DNA of 64,000 nt from Mactromeris polynyma (taxonomy: Eukaryota; Mollusca; Bivalvia; Venerida; Mactridae): NCBI GenBank assembly GCA_032209605.1, contig JASFXZ010000074.1:1-64000 (forward strand), given 5' to 3'. A program made the translations under genes and the position numbers. Every line of letters begins with the position of its first letter. Position 1 is the stretch's first letter. The notes beneath the pieces were generated by a model. That model did not search any database, was not told the DNA's origin, and saw nothing but the letters and a program-made list of their open reading frames with translations. This document shows, piece after piece, positions 22,334 to 35,284 of the stretch.

Positions 22334-25300
22334 ATGGACCCACCTGATATAGATCCGAATGCCGATATCATTGATATTACTAGCGGTGTGCTACAAGCTA
22401 AATTACATCGGCAGAGTTTTATTTGTCCTGGTATTAACCGAGAATGTATCGAATATGAAGGGCGGTTTATCACACCGAAAACATTTTATGTCATGGCTGA
22501 TAAAGGAAGCTTAAAAGACTGGAAAAATGCCATTAGAATAAACGGAAAGAAAATTAGGTATTGTGACATATTTTTCTTCAATCTCGTTCAAACAGTTTAT
22601 TTGGTAACATTGGGAGAGATAGTCAGATGTGAAATGGAGTTCCTCGAGTTAATTTAAATTATTTTAATATCCTGTGATTTTAAAGTTTTGAGTTGACATT
22701 GTGTCGCAGATTTAAGTTCTACAAAATTTTTATAATTTTCTGATTTTATTTTGTGTGGGAAATGGAGCACAGTAGTCGGTCTATTTCAGTATTTTCTGAA
22801 TATACACTTATTATACTTATATATATATATAAGGTATAATTATGAACGTATCTTGGTCAATAATAGTCTGATCTTGCTGAAATTGTAGAAATGTTGTTCT
22901 ATAAAAAGTTATTCGACATTAAAAAGTGCACAAAATTCGCAAACATTTTCCTTGAAATGTAAATTTCCACTTCCACTAGATTTACACGTAAACCATATGT
23001 ACATCAATTATCTAATAGCAATTTTTATGATGTGTAGATATTATGAACACAGTGATTTCCGCGATTGCAAAGATTTCCTCGCACGAAACATCTGGACTCA
23101 GCAATTCTCAAACTTTTCGACACGTGATATTATCCTTTTTTACAGTAGGTTGTATTGTAGATTATTGTTGGTTGTAATGTTTCAGACGATACCTTGATGC
23201 TGGGGCGTTAGAATTTTACAATCACTCGGAGTTATGCACAGGAAGATGTAAATCCAAGATGGGAAATAAGACTAGCACACCTCTCAACATCGCCGAGTCG
23301 TTTAGTGTGCCAGCTTCGTCACCCAGTGTCAGAACTTCTTTACAAACAACAAAAATGCCTAGAATTATGTATGAAAATGATCACTATTCCTCTAATGTAA
23401 GTGTTGGTTTTTTTTAAGATCACTAAAGGTAGAATGTCTCGCATGTAAGATGACGCTCGTGCTGATGATGTCACATAATGGCGAATAGGAACTTGAATTA
23501 ATTTGTAATGAATAAGCTACTATAACGAAAAGGTCTTCAGGAATGTTAGTTGTTGTGTTACATCTCATCCTTTATTCCTGACTAAAAGAAACTATCACTG
23601 GTTTCATATACCGGCTCACTCGTTACAGTATTGGCGGTAACTCCACAGAGAAACTTGTGATGGCGAAATCAGTCAGATAGTTTCTATCTGAACCAGAAGC
23701 CAGTCGGAGATTCCTTATATACTTAAAGATGAAAATTGACTGCTTCAAAACCTGACATAAAGAAGAAATAATTCTGTATTAATTCACTAACATAATTTCA
23801 TAAACATATTCAGTCATGAACTACCGGTATGAATTATCCGTCCATAGTTTCAATACTATTTGAGCAATATTTTAAACATTGGTAACAGTTGATAGCTTTT
23901 AACACCATGTACAAAATGAAGCCTATTAATTAAAAGAGTTGCATTTTTAATGGTGTTAAGTATAGTTTGTTTCATTATCGTCCAGAACCCCATAACATTT
24001 CGTCTTTTTGAGAAAAACAACTTTAAAGTTTTACCCTCCTGTAGAGAATACTGTAGTTACATACGGGGTTATGGTATTGCATTTTATTTAAGTTATATGC
24101 ATTCCAGTACAATATAGGTAGTACAGATAGAAAAAGCTTTGAAAGACGGTTTCAACTATACTGAATTCTCAAAAACGCCAAAATTGAGTTACAGGGTTCT
24201 GGAAATAAGGCAACAATTTGTTTATAAGATTGTATCAATACTTTAAACAGGAGTCATTGAACCTGGTGAAAGATGTGGATGCTTACAATGATATACCTGA
24301 TGTGAAGCCAGATGTAGAACATTTAAGATTGCTGAATGTATTAAGTCTACAACAAAATAGTAGTATGACCATTCCTTCCATGTCTGGAGATCAGGTGACC
24401 CCTATGCAGTTAGTCACACTCAACAAAAATATGCACGATGATGAAGATGGTACGTAGAAATTCTGTAAACTTTGTAGCCATATAAAAATTATTGGTTGTT
24501 TAGGTTACATAACTGAAATATACTTAGTACATTTAACAATGCACTGTGTGGGTTTTCTAAATTTTCATCGGATGACTTTTAGGATATAAGAAAAGAACTT
24601 GACATGATATTATTGCAGGTGTATGCAACATGTACGCTAAATTTCATGACAATCGACAAGTATTTTCATAAAAAATGAGTTTCAAAAGTATTAAAACGAA
24701 ATTTAATGAAGTATGGTTGGTAAAAAAAGTGTGCGTTTTTAAATGTACTCAGTATAGGTTAGAAAGTATAAAATGTATATATATTTTCACTTCTTATTTG
24801 GAGTTGGAGTTCATGCTGTTGGTAAGATGGACTAAAAGGATATGGTCACATTTGTCAGAAATCTTAAACTGCAAAAACTGCTTCAAAGTGCCAAGTATTT
24901 AAATTACTAATTAATAGATCTATTGTTTTAGTTGATAGACAGGTGTGTGGTCTTCTTGTTCAGTTACCGATGTCAGCGATAGAAACAGTATAGATACCTA
25001 TATCATTGATATTTTTCCATCGATCGATTATTGATACATATTTAAAAAAATCGATACTTATGAATAATAAGTGCATGCCTAAAAAAGACAAAAAATTACC
25101 AAAAGCAAACATGGAAGGTAATGCTATATTGAGTATGCCATTGTTTTTGTTCCATAAAAGTTCATTCCAAAATCTTTGTTTTATTATAATCATGTATCAT
25201 GTACGTACTGATAATTTAATGATAAAACACTTCGATGATGGTAAATACATGCTAATACTTAGGCTAATAACTTAGAATGTTATGTCATGTTTATATTGTA

Positions 25301-27860
25301 GAAGATGCAATGTTTTGGAGAGCTATTGTACAATTAGGGTTGATTGATGAGTTCTTCCGAGAAGTGAAATCCAAACTTGATGTATTGAAAGCTAGCATGA
25401 TTAAAAACTTTGTTCCTGTAGGCGGTAAGTGTAGACTGTTAAAAATCATTTTATTTAGTTCAGTTGTGTAAGATTTTCTAGTACGTTTAACATTGGAACT
25501 CGGGGTTGTTCCAGGAAAATCTCCTTGCGGAAGTAATGATGACCAATTAAAATAACGTTTGTATGTTACTGCATGTGGAAGTTCAAAAATCAATTAAAAT
25601 CCTGTTGGTGGTCCTGTTATGTTTGACTGTTGTTCTTACCGTACCCCCCGGGAGGTTTTCCTGGAATATCAATTGTAAAACAATTTTATGACTTTATTCA
25701 CTATTAATGATTTATATCTGGATTACTAACCAGTACTTACACCCAATTCAGATTGTGAAGTACATGTACATAGGTCAGGTTTGCCCATAGCAAGACTTGA
25801 ACAGATGACCTTGGGATCTGGAGTCTGCGACTTTACCCCAGGACCCCTTTGTCTCCATACTATTAATTATTGTCACTTTCTAAATTGGTTTGATTCATTA
25901 TACGCACTCGTCTGACTGCTGAAAGTAAATGAAGCTGAGGCGAGTAATGCTAAAAATAAAATGTCAAATGTAGAGAGGAATGTCACTATGAACAATCTGT
26001 ATCAAATATATGTCTATTTACAGATGCTAAGAAAGCCTCTAGGAATGTCACTATGAACAATCTGTATCAAATATATGTCTATTTACAGATGCTAAGAAAG
26101 CCTCTAGGATTGTGAATGAATTAGGTATGAGATCTAAACTAGACATGAGATTGTGTGCTCACAAGTTTGAATTTGATCGTCAGAGGGACAAACTGGAAAA
26201 GGAGATGGAACGTAAGTAAAATATGCTGCGTACATTGATTGGAATATTTTGTCAAGTATTGTCAGCGACGGCTGCCTGTTGAATGTGTAGTTAGCAACCC
26301 AGGAGCACTGTTTAGTCAACTAATGCTGTGACTGACATATTACCTAAAGTTTTGTTCAAATGTCTTTGTTTATACTTCACAACTCTTGAAAGGATGAAAG
26401 GGTTCAATTCATATAGGGCACATAAGAATAGTGTAATAAAATACAGGTCAAGGTCGATTTAGGTTACAATCCTTGGATGAGTTATGGCCCTTTATTACTT
26501 AAAAAATGGTTTCGGATCAGTTACTCATGGAAGGATGCATGGATTCAATTCATATTGGGAACATAAGCATAAGATGATAAAATACAGGTCAAGTTCGATT
26601 TCAGTTACAATTCACCTATTTTGGGAGGAGTTATGGCCCTGTTTTATAAAAAAAAACAGTTCAATAACTCTTGAAAGGATTCATGGATTCAATTTATATT
26701 GGGCATGTAAGAATAGGATACTAAACTACGGATCAAGTTTATTTTCGGTTCCAATCCACCTATGCTTGGAGGAGTTATGACCCTTATTTGTCTGGAAAAT
26801 GGTTTCTAATCAATAACTCTTGAAAGGGTGGATGTATTCAATTCATATTGCTTCGAATTATATAGTCTTAACAAATTAAGAAATTGCATTCTAATGAAAT
26901 TTCCATAGCGGGGACATCTGTGCCAGTATAGATGCATCTAGTCTGTTTTCTGAAATTTCTGTTTTCTGTTACATGGATGATCAATAGTAAATTTTACTTT
27001 TATAAATATTTTCATGCATCTTTTTTGGATATAGATCCCTGATTCTGACTTTCAGAATTTTTTGTTGTACAAAAATTGCTGTCAGGGGAAAATATTTAGG
27101 TTGGTTGTGCAGGGATTTCCCTGACATAGAAATCTTGAGTCCCTTTTCTTTCTAGTGACTCCTTTTTTCCACTTACTGTGCATCCCTGGGACCCCTTAAA
27201 TAAACCTATGTCAAGTGTAAACTGCATATCTGGGACCCTACAAATTGACTTAGGACCCCCAATTTGTCTAAAACGAGGGTCCAAGGAGAGAATACGTAGC
27301 TGCAGGGAACGCCACATACATATGACAGTGCCTTAGTGAAATTGACATTTGGGGGGGTGGAATTCCAATTATAATTCCGGTGCAGTTCAAACATATTTAT
27401 TCATTTTTCAGAACTGAAAAGAAAAGTATGTGAGTATGAGCAGAGAAAGGAAATCCTGAAACAAAAAAGTGATACATACGAACAATTGATGACAAAAAAA
27501 TTGAAATTAGATGACATGTCGACAAGTGAAATGCAAATGGAACCTGGTTCCAGCGGAATTCTTATTTCAATGAATGGCGAGAGTACGCCAACTCGAGGTT
27601 CACCAAAATTGGAGGATATTACATCAACAGAGTTGCAGCGTAAAGCTAAACGTGCTAGAATTGAAGGTATATCGCAGGAACTGTCTCAGTATGCCGTACA
27701 GACTGGTAACGGTACAACTCTTATGGTTGGCGTAGAACAGTCACCGAGCATGGAATCGAGATCTGAAAGTCCAGTAGCGTCTCAGGAAAGTGTGACGGTC
27801 ACTGCATCTCAAGATAGTACAACTAGTGAATCCATCACTTCTAGTGCATCTTCGTCATGA
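22334..27860 (+). CDS. GMEB-type SAND-domain transcription factor
   Basis: Resembles glucocorticoid modulatory element-binding proteins GMEB1/2, nuclear factors that bind ACGT-containing elements. Coding exons: 22334-22557, 23186-23396, 24251-24449, 25302-25424, 26089-26211, 27412-27860, giving 442 aa. The SAND domain spans about aa 18-96: QSFICPGINRECIEYEG at about 27-43, the DNA-binding KDWK at 61-64, then the H88-x3-C92-x3-C96 zinc-site pattern that follows the SAND fold in GMEB. A conserved module FWRAIVQLGLIDEFF begins near aa 216. A charged coiled coil covers about aa 260-325 (FDRQRDKLEKEMEQLKRK), followed by a Ser/Thr-rich acidic tail. Vertebrate GMEBs are longer (over 500 aa). A single gene related to both vertebrate paralogues is expected in a mollusc, so I give no numbered symbol. 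The acceptor of exon 5 lies in a 65-bp tandem duplication; only the second acceptor (26089) keeps the frame. Identification as GMEB family is strong; targets are unknown. Confidence 0.9.
22929..23132 (+). repeat. Dispersed repeat, copy in GMEB intron
   Basis: Partner of 9201-9405. It ends about 54 bp before GMEB coding exon 2. Confidence 0.8.
25715..25870 (-). mobile_element. Decayed tRNA-derived SINE
   Basis: Plus-strand GCAAGACTTGAACAGATGAC and TCTGGAGTCTGCGAC look like a reversed tRNA T arm and anticodon region. Preceded by TACTAACCAGTACTTACACC, the SINE body motif. In GMEB intron 4. Confidence 0.55.
25976..26105 (+). repeat. 65-bp tandem duplication across a GMEB splice acceptor
   Basis: Two identical 65-bp copies, 25976-26040 and 26041-26105. 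Each holds the 3' end of intron 4, the acceptor TTTACAG and the first 17 nt of coding exon 5. Because 65 is not a multiple of three, splicing to the first acceptor (exon start 26024) shifts the frame and meets a TGA shortly after the second copy; splicing to 26089 preserves it. Perfect identity points to a very recent event, a polymorphism or an assembly artefact. Confidence 0.95.
26378..26860. repeat. Imperfect tandem repeat, about 140-150 bp x 3-4
   Basis: Units begin with AACTCTTGAAAGGAT-like sequence at about 26382, 26520, 26664 and 26813. They contain AAAATACAGGTCAAGTTCGAT and GGAGTTATGGCCCT. Related to the 156-bp repeat at 29.9 kb (shared ACTCNTGAAAGG and ATACAGGTCAAGTTCGAT). In GMEB intron 5. 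Confidence 0.8.
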
Positions 27861-29044
27861 AAATAAAAATAGTAATACAGCAATTTTTTAATCTGTGTTA
27901 CTTTATTTGCTGGTTACTGGTGTAACTATTTGTGGGGTTTATGCAATTGTTAATCATGTTCTTGAAATCCATTAACATTATCAGTATCAAAGAAATAATG
28001 TTGAAATGCTTAGTTTCATGGCTGACTTCATTTCTTAAATTGTTTTCCTCTGTCTTTGACTCAAGCCATTGTGAACACTCTGGTTTAATTGGTCTCATTA
28101 TTGTCAAACAGAATTGTTGGTTAATTTGTCTGGCTTCTTATTCTCAAAGAAAACTCATTTTGAGTATTCGCTCAAACTAAAAGTTTTAAATCAGTTGAGT
28201 TTTGACTATTGAAGCATTTTTGAGTTGTAAGATGACATGAATCAATTTCAAGAATTTTAGTGAAATCAAGTTTAAGACTAGCATTTTTTTTAGTTAAATT
28301 TCAAATAATTTTAGTGAATTTTGACTTGTACATAAGCAGATTTGAACCAGTCGTAGAATATTACTGAAATTTTTGAGGCATGTTGTATCTCTCCTCAACA
28401 AGTATTCTTTATGCTTACGGAACATTCAAATCCATTTTGTTTAACCAAACATCTATATTTTCATATACTTATGTGTTAAGAAGCAGGGCACTTGTTTGAC
28501 CATTTCTGGGGCCGTTTATGGGTACCATTCCTATACTAAAATAGTATGTTTTTCCCCTATTTTCATTGAAAAATCACCATACAACAAAGAGGTAAAATTC
28601 GTATCAGATTAGTTGGGGTTAATCCACATTTCTTTGAATATACTAACACATGTCTAAAAAATGTTGTATATTTGTCATAATTGATTAAAATCAGTATAAA
28701 AAGTCTAACATTGATCATGTAAATTTGACTCATACTTTCACTTTTAATCTTTTTAAGACGCTAAATTCCCCTATTTGCTGGTATGGGTCTTAGTCCCAGA
28801 AAGCTGTCAAGTGCCCTGTGAGATATTTTTATACCTTTACTTTGTTTTGTTTATTACTTAATCCACTAAGCTTTGTGTAGTATTACAACACACCCTTGCG
28901 TTTTTACTTTATACTCAATTTGTTACATATACAAAAATTGTACATATGACTGAGATTTTTTTTGTCTACTAGAAATCCTTAAAAACTTGGAAATCCTTCA
29001 GAGTTGCTGTAAGAGCACTTATTGGAAAATATTTCAATCATGTA

Positions 29045-29186
29045 CATTAAAACCTCAATAAAAAGACCACCCTTGGGACCCTTGAAAACTGGTCTTCGTA
29101 TTGAGGTGGTCTCAATCTTGAGGTTGAATGAAGAAAATTTCGAGGTAGTCTTATTATTGAGGTGGTCTTTAAGTGAGGTTTCACTG
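29045..29186. mobile_element. B-family MITE copy 3
   Basis: Left end CATTAAAACCTCAATAAAAAG, right end GTGAGGTTTCACTG, with the family's internal repeats. Intergenic, about 425 bp from A-family copy 4. Confidence 0.82.
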
Positions 29187-29610
29187 TATATTGTTGGTTG
29201 AATTTTGACAGTGCTTATGTTTTTAACTGTCTTAAGTATTGTTCACAAGATTATTTATTTCTTGAATTGTATTCATTATTGCATTTATCGACTCGATCCA
29301 CTTTCCTGAAGACTGGGGCGCATAACATATTCACTGTTTTAATACATTGAATTTTTTACAAAATAACTTGATTTGACCTTCACTGATGATCACGCGGTCA
29401 ACCTTTCAAAGCATTTATTTATCACATCATTAATTATGCACCAAATATCAGACCAAAAATTGTTGAGTGATAATATTTGTACAGATTGTTGTTATTATTA
29501 GGTGCTAAGTATTGCTAAACTAAACTACGATGTTGGTTCATCATTATGGGTAATCATAAACATGCATAAACACTTTTCTGTAGGAGATTTTTCGTTGATG
29601 ATGCACGTTA

Positions 29611-29788
29611 CAGTCGGACCTCGTTTATTCGACAGCCTTCTATCCGAATACTTGGTATCATCCGAAATAAATATCGGGTACCGATGTATCTTCTTACTCA
29701 TGTCAACTTGAAATGGGCTATTCTAAACCTTGTATTATTCAAAATAAAAATTCGGGCCCGATGAATTCGAATGAACGAGGTCCGACTG
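29611..29788. mobile_element. A-family MITE copy 4
   Basis: Begins CAGTCGGACCTCGTTTATTC and ends with ACGAGGTCCGACTG, flanked by TA on both sides. It is the most symmetrical copy in the window and is followed immediately by the 156-bp repeat region. Confidence 0.88.
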
Positions 29789-29794
29789 TAATTA

Positions 29795-30185
29795 TACCCC
29801 CACAAACGAAGTTTGAGGGGGTATATAGGAGTGAGCTTGTCGGTCGGTCGGTCGGTCTGTCTGTCGGTCGGTCTGTCGGTTTTCATGGTTTCCGGACGAT
29901 AACTCATGAAAGGCTAGACAGATTTGAAAATTTTTTGGTACACAGGTGTAACATCAGAAGATACAGGTCAAGTTCGATATTGGGGCTGGTGGGGCCAAGG
30001 TCAAGGTCACTGTTACTAAAAATAGTTTCTCTTGGTTTTCATGGTTTCCGGACGATAACTCATGAAAGGCTTGACAGATTTGAAAAATTTTTGGTACACA
30101 GGTGTAACATCAGAAGATACAGGTCAAGTTCGATATTGGGGCTGGTGGGGCCAAGGTCAAGGTCACTAAAAATAGTTTCTCTTAC
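29795..30185. repeat. Repeat element: hairpin, GGTC microsatellite, 156-bp duplication
   Basis: Starts with a hairpin (TACCCCCACAAACG and GAAGTTTGAGGGGGTATA), then a (GGTC/TGTC)n run at about 29840-29880, then a 156-bp unit at 29878 and again at 30034. Both units carry TTCATGGTTTCCGGACGATA and GGGGCCAAGGTCAAGGTCAC. A 161-codon ORF across it is a reading of the repeat. The layout suggests a Helitron-like or other non-autonomous element. Confidence 0.8.
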
Positions 30186-31599
30186 TTTCACTTACTAGCA
30201 AATGGTTTGTTTTTAGTTGTAAACGACTTATCTTTCTGTGAAAATAACTGTTATTTCTAGCATATTGTTTGATATATTTTGCATTGATTTAGTTCCATTT
30301 TGCCCAGCTTTTTGTGAGCAATTCTATACAAGTTCAGTTTTTTATTTCACAGGAACTGTTGATTAGTTCTTACTGTTCTGTTGGCAGCATTTTTGGTTTA
30401 TTACATTCAGATACTAGCAAATGGTTTGTTTTTGTTGTTGAAGACTCGCCTTTCAGTGAAAATAACGGGATTTCTTTTAAAATCCATTGAAATAAGGCAT
30501 AATATAATGTTATATCCAGGTAGTTTGATTATTTGATTAAATCTGTGAAACTGCAGTCAAGGACAATGGAACAAAATGTCTTGATTGCGAATATAAATTG
30601 TATCAATTTAATACGCTTTGTTGCTATATTTGTTCGAATTTGAATGCAAAATGTTCAGATCTTGGGAGTTAAAATCAAATATATTGGTGTTACTTGTTCA
30701 TACTCTAGTCGAATGTATCATTATATTTCTTTGTGACAAAGTGCTATATATTACTGTTCATTTTTTCTATTTTATTGATTTTGACCTGACTCCCATACTG
30801 TGGTATTCATATCACCTCCGAAATATTAAAATGTACACAATTCTTATTATAACCCCACTTCAAAATATGCAATGGGGGCTATATGGGAATCACCACTTGT
30901 TCCGTCATGTCACATAACATGGTTTTCCATGAATTATTTCTACCAAGCCTAGTTGTGTATATTGTCGGCACATTCTGATTGTGGTCCTGTAGTGATAGAT
31001 AGTGATAGATAATTTCATTGTCTTGACTGGCGGCCATCTTTGAATTTATAAAAAATATGTCTGACAAAGCGGTATTGTGGGGGTATTAATCACCTTCAGT
31101 GATAGCTCTAGTTATATATGTAATAACATTCTGAGTGTCCACGTCATTCAGATTTGAAACCAAATATTGTGTGGTTCTAGGAATGAATTTTCAGTCTTGT
31201 TGAATCATTATTTATTAGTAACATTGATGTTTTTATAGTGACTTGGTCACCGATTTACTGTGTAACTCTGTTAAGTAGCTCAATTGTTTGTTAAGAGTTT
31301 ATAAATAATGTGACTTATTTAGCAGAATGATTGTAAACATTTAAACTTGCTGTATAATTGCCTGTAACTTTCTTTATTATCCAAAAGCTTTATTTTCTAC
31401 ATTTATTGATTCTTTTTACAATGTGAAATCCTTGTTACTGATTTACCATTAATCGGTAGATAATATTGCATAATTATCTTTTTATTTTTATGTGTTTGTC
31501 AAGATTCACTCTACTTGACTTATGTGAATTCATGTATTCTGTTCTGTCTGTATATAATGACCATGTTTTTTTAAGGATATATTATGGTCCTTGTTAATG

Positions 31600-31988
31600 G
31601 CCATACTGTTTAATGTTTTTGTTAAGCGCCAAGCTTGATTCGCGAAACCTATCTTCCTGTTCGAAAATACACACAGTCGTTTTGAAAAAAAACGCTAAGT
31701 CAGATAATGGATGATGTGTTATTTCACATGTTTTAATGAGGTAAACATGATAAAAATATAACTAAACAACTTGTTTCTTTACAAAACATTAGAAGTCTAA
31801 CTGAAAAACTGACTAGTTTTCACTCACTATTTTCAAATATGCAAGTTAAAATATGGACAAAAGCATACGATACAGTGGTTACTTCCCTTGGTAATTTTTT
31901 AAACTTACGAAAATAATTTTTGTTTTGGCTCAAAGAGCTCAAAACCTATGAGCACGCGGACGCTTAACAAAAATATCAAACAGCATGG
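31600..31988. mobile_element. 390-bp element with about 30-bp inverted ends
   Basis: Left end GCCATACTGTTTAATGTTTT through GTTAAGCGCC; right end the complement of GCCATGCTGTTTGATATTTT through GTTAAGCGTCC. No coding capacity. Intergenic. Confidence 0.8.
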
Positions 31989-32334
31989 CTTAACTAAAGG
32001 CTACCAATGGTCTATGAAAATATTCAGATGCGCTTATATTATTGATTGCATAGATAAGACCGAGACCTTTTGTGGCAGAGTTTATATCGAAGGGTGAATG
32101 TAAAACTAGCCTATCCGCATTTAAATAAAGAAGCGGATCGATTTATCTCGCCTTCACCCTTCAATGGGGTCATTTTTCAGATTGAATATGTAACATGTGT
32201 TCGACTGCACCACTTTCTGGTCACTACACTGAAACACTTTCATAATCGGTCACCCAACGTTGGTGCTGTTCATGACGTTTGATAGAAATCTTTTTAAGCC
32301 GAGATTTTATACGCAAGATTGTCACGATTTCTCT

Positions 32335-32455
32335 CTCCCTTTGTTTTTTTCTAGGAGTTATCTCCCTTTATCCCTCCTATAGTATATGCATATTAAATTT
32401 TGAAGGGATAAAGGGCGTGAACTCTAGAAGGGATAAGGGAGAGAACTCGTGAAAT
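32335..32455. repeat. Imperfect inverted repeat
   Basis: TCTAGGAGTTATCTCCCTTT is followed about 60 bp later by its approximate complement in GGGATAAAGGGCGTGAACTC, then a second copy of GAAGGGATAAGGGAGAGAAC. A related motif occurs at 61.7 kb. Confidence 0.6.
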
Positions 32456-35247
32456 TTTAAGTGTATTTTGGGTTAACTCATCTTCAGACTACATGTATAA
32501 ACAATTTGATATGCTGAATTAATTGATCTAGACTTGCTATATTCACTCTGCAGCACATTCTTCGTTTTAATGTTTTGTTACAGTATTGCAAACTTTGTTT
32601 TCTCCTCAGTCGATTGTTATTGATTCATACATTTAGCAACAGTTTATTTACCAAACAAATGCATTTTTGTTGCGTGTTATTTCTTAATTTCATAATTGTA
32701 TATATCAGGGTCATGTCAATTAAGGGTTGTCATTGATACAATTGATACTTCAACGATTTTTGTTGTTGATCAATATTAGAATCACACTAACAAATATCGA
32801 TATTGCAGCAGGAAAGTACAGAATAAAATGTGTCAATATAGCATAATGTCGCTCGGTAGTCAGCTACTTGTTAAACAGGGCTCTAGTGCATTCCACATGT
32901 TGGTAATATTATATAATACTGTGAAGTGAAAAATATGGATTACCTTCTTAACTGTTATCATGAAGTACAAGTTGTCCATGTAACTATGTAGGGTATACAC
33001 ACATAGACATACAGAAAAGTAGGGGATAATGTAGGAATTTGAAAATATAATTGATTTATCGTCGATATTTGTTTTTCGATATATCAATATCTTTGATACG
33101 CAAGTTTGAATCAATGACAGGGTTTTGTCAATTATATGCAGGTTTTGTGTACATAATTTCTATGTTCCACCATTATAAGGTTGTACATGTCTATGTTATT
33201 CAAGTATATTTATGCATCTAACTTATAAGTTCTGTGTATATGTAATCACATTGCAACAAAAACGGGACTTCCAAGTTTTCTCCCCTTTATCAACTTTCAG
33301 TCTTTGTAGATTCTTCCTAAATTTAGGACGACTCATTACAGGTACGATTTTATGCTGTGTGAAATATTGTTTTTTTTGTTTTAAAATCGAAAAGCCTGGA
33401 GGTCCAAAGTTCTTAAAAGATTCTTGCATCAGTCACGATATAACTCTTTATTGTCAGGCATAGGCACAATGAAACAATGGGTTGTTGTATCTTAACATGC
33501 CTGCGATTTCACTACAAGAGCCGTAACTATTATGATGAATTTTTGTCTTACCCATTCTTCCCCTACATTACTATTCAAATAATTGATATTTCTGAAACTT
33601 ATAGAAGAATATTTTTGTTCTTCTCAAAATCTGAAACTTTGGTCTGTAAATCATTACATGTGTATACATTACACAGAGTTTTATTGACGTTAATCTGTTA
33701 TCGGTCTCCGTTATTGTAATGTACTGAGCGCAAGACATCTGTGTCTGACTGTTTTAATTGGTGAATATTTCTATTGCCTTGTTTGTACTGAACTATGAAT
33801 TGAAAGGTTTTGTGGTACATGTAAATATTTTATGTGAATGTATTCTATTCTATGCATATTGATTAGTCAGAAACTCTGTAACAGATTTTGTGTATGTACA
33901 TTGTAGTGTTGCCAATACCACTACATGTATGACAGACACTCCCGATAGCTTTTGTGCCTCATTTCTGTGATTTCCTTGGAAATTCTGAAGTTGCCCTTCG
34001 TTTCATTCCTACGACTGCTTGTTCTTATTGAATTGTCTCCCTTTTTGGTGAAATGCACTTCATGTACCTGTTAATGTGACTTGTAATTCTTATACATGAA
34101 TTGTTGCTAGAAAGTTATTTCAAGTAGTTGAAACCAAAGATTAACACAAACATTCCTTCAACATATTGACCGTTAACTTACATGAAATCATACAATTTCA
34201 CAATTTGCTACTTCGATGCTCAACTTGTAACCTTGTCCTTGCTTGGAAATAGCTACAGCCAAAAACGTCTGTAAGTCTATTTTTTACCCACAATCTCAAT
34301 CTCTTTGCATTAACAAAGAGTTTGCAACAGAGCTTCATAGACTATTATTTCGAGCTTTAGAACTTTCCGAGGATATCTTTGTTTACAGCTGATCTAAAGC
34401 GATATTTGTATTATGGATATTTGCTGCATAATGTTAACTATGAAATCCATCATGAACTTCCTCGTTGTATACTATTTGTTTCCAAAATAAACCATGTGTA
34501 ATATGAACAAGATATTGGGTTATATTTTACAAATCAATGTCAATTTGTTTGGCAGGTAATGTACATTGTGTAACCGCTTCTTAACTTATTTCAGGTTGTG
34601 TATACTGCTAATGAATCTTCATTTATAGAAGCGTTATTAATCAATATTGGCCACGTTTTGATTCACTTGTATATTTTACAGCTACTAGGTACATCAGCAA
34701 TGCAGAAGTTTCCGTGACGTAGGTTTTCTACATCACCAACTCTTTATGTATGTAGGACTCGCGTTTACAGAGGACTTGTGAAAATGTGCAATCAGTGATT
34801 TAGATATACTTGGTTCATATTCCTGTTCTTGTTGGTAATTAAATTTACAAATATCATTTTGGTGCTTACAGTACCGACATCTGGCAACATTTAACTGATC
34901 ATTCATCTTGAATGTGCGACTAAAAAATTATCCGAGATTGGTCGAGTTGAGATTTCTAGGACCCCTTTTTGATGTTTCTGGGAAAACCCTGGCAGTATAA
35001 CTTTTTTAGCTCCGACATATTACAGCTCATGTCAATGTGATACAATGCTTCGACTATGCTCCTCAAGGCCCGTCATGCCTAGGACTAAGAACTTTTCTAC
35101 ATTAAATATTGTACCGAAAAAGAAACAACATTAGACTTGTGGCCAGTTTTGCCACGTCAGGGTACCGTTAAATATAACCTTGTCATGTAGAACAGGTGCA
35201 TTCCAAATAAAAACAACGCAAATTGTCATTTTACATTTTTTTCTTGC

Positions 35248-35253
35248 TTTATG
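35248..35253 (-). terminator. Possible variant polyA signal of rplp1
   Basis: CATAAA on the minus strand, 32 nt after the rplp1 stop. No AATAAA occurs on this strand between the stop and 35200, so this variant hexamer is the best candidate. It lies close to a plus-strand AATAAA (35206-35211), which would make the two gene ends converge. Confidence 0.35.
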
Positions 35254-35284
35254 AGTTACAAATCATAACAAAGTTCTGTAACAT

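Larger units (their letters stand above)
27868..35205. other. Intergenic / GMEB 3' flank, repeat-rich
   Basis: No ORF here resembles a known protein. It holds a B-family MITE (29045), an A-family MITE (29611), a 156-bp duplicated repeat (29878-30185), a 390-bp palindromic element (31600) and a small inverted repeat (32335). An AATAAA at 27862-27867 begins 1 nt after the GMEB stop, too close to be the working signal. Later candidates are at 34486-34491 and 35206-35211, so a long GMEB 3'UTR reaching the rplp1 terminus is possible but unproven. Confidence 0.6.

Noticed and set aside
27862..27867. AATAAA as the GMEB polyA signal
   Set aside because: It begins 1 nt after the stop codon, leaving almost no 3'UTR; later signals are more likely.
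29713..30198. 161-codon plus-strand ORF
   Set aside because: It is a translation of a MITE end, a GGTC microsatellite and a duplicated repeat; the same peptide appears twice because the DNA is duplicated.
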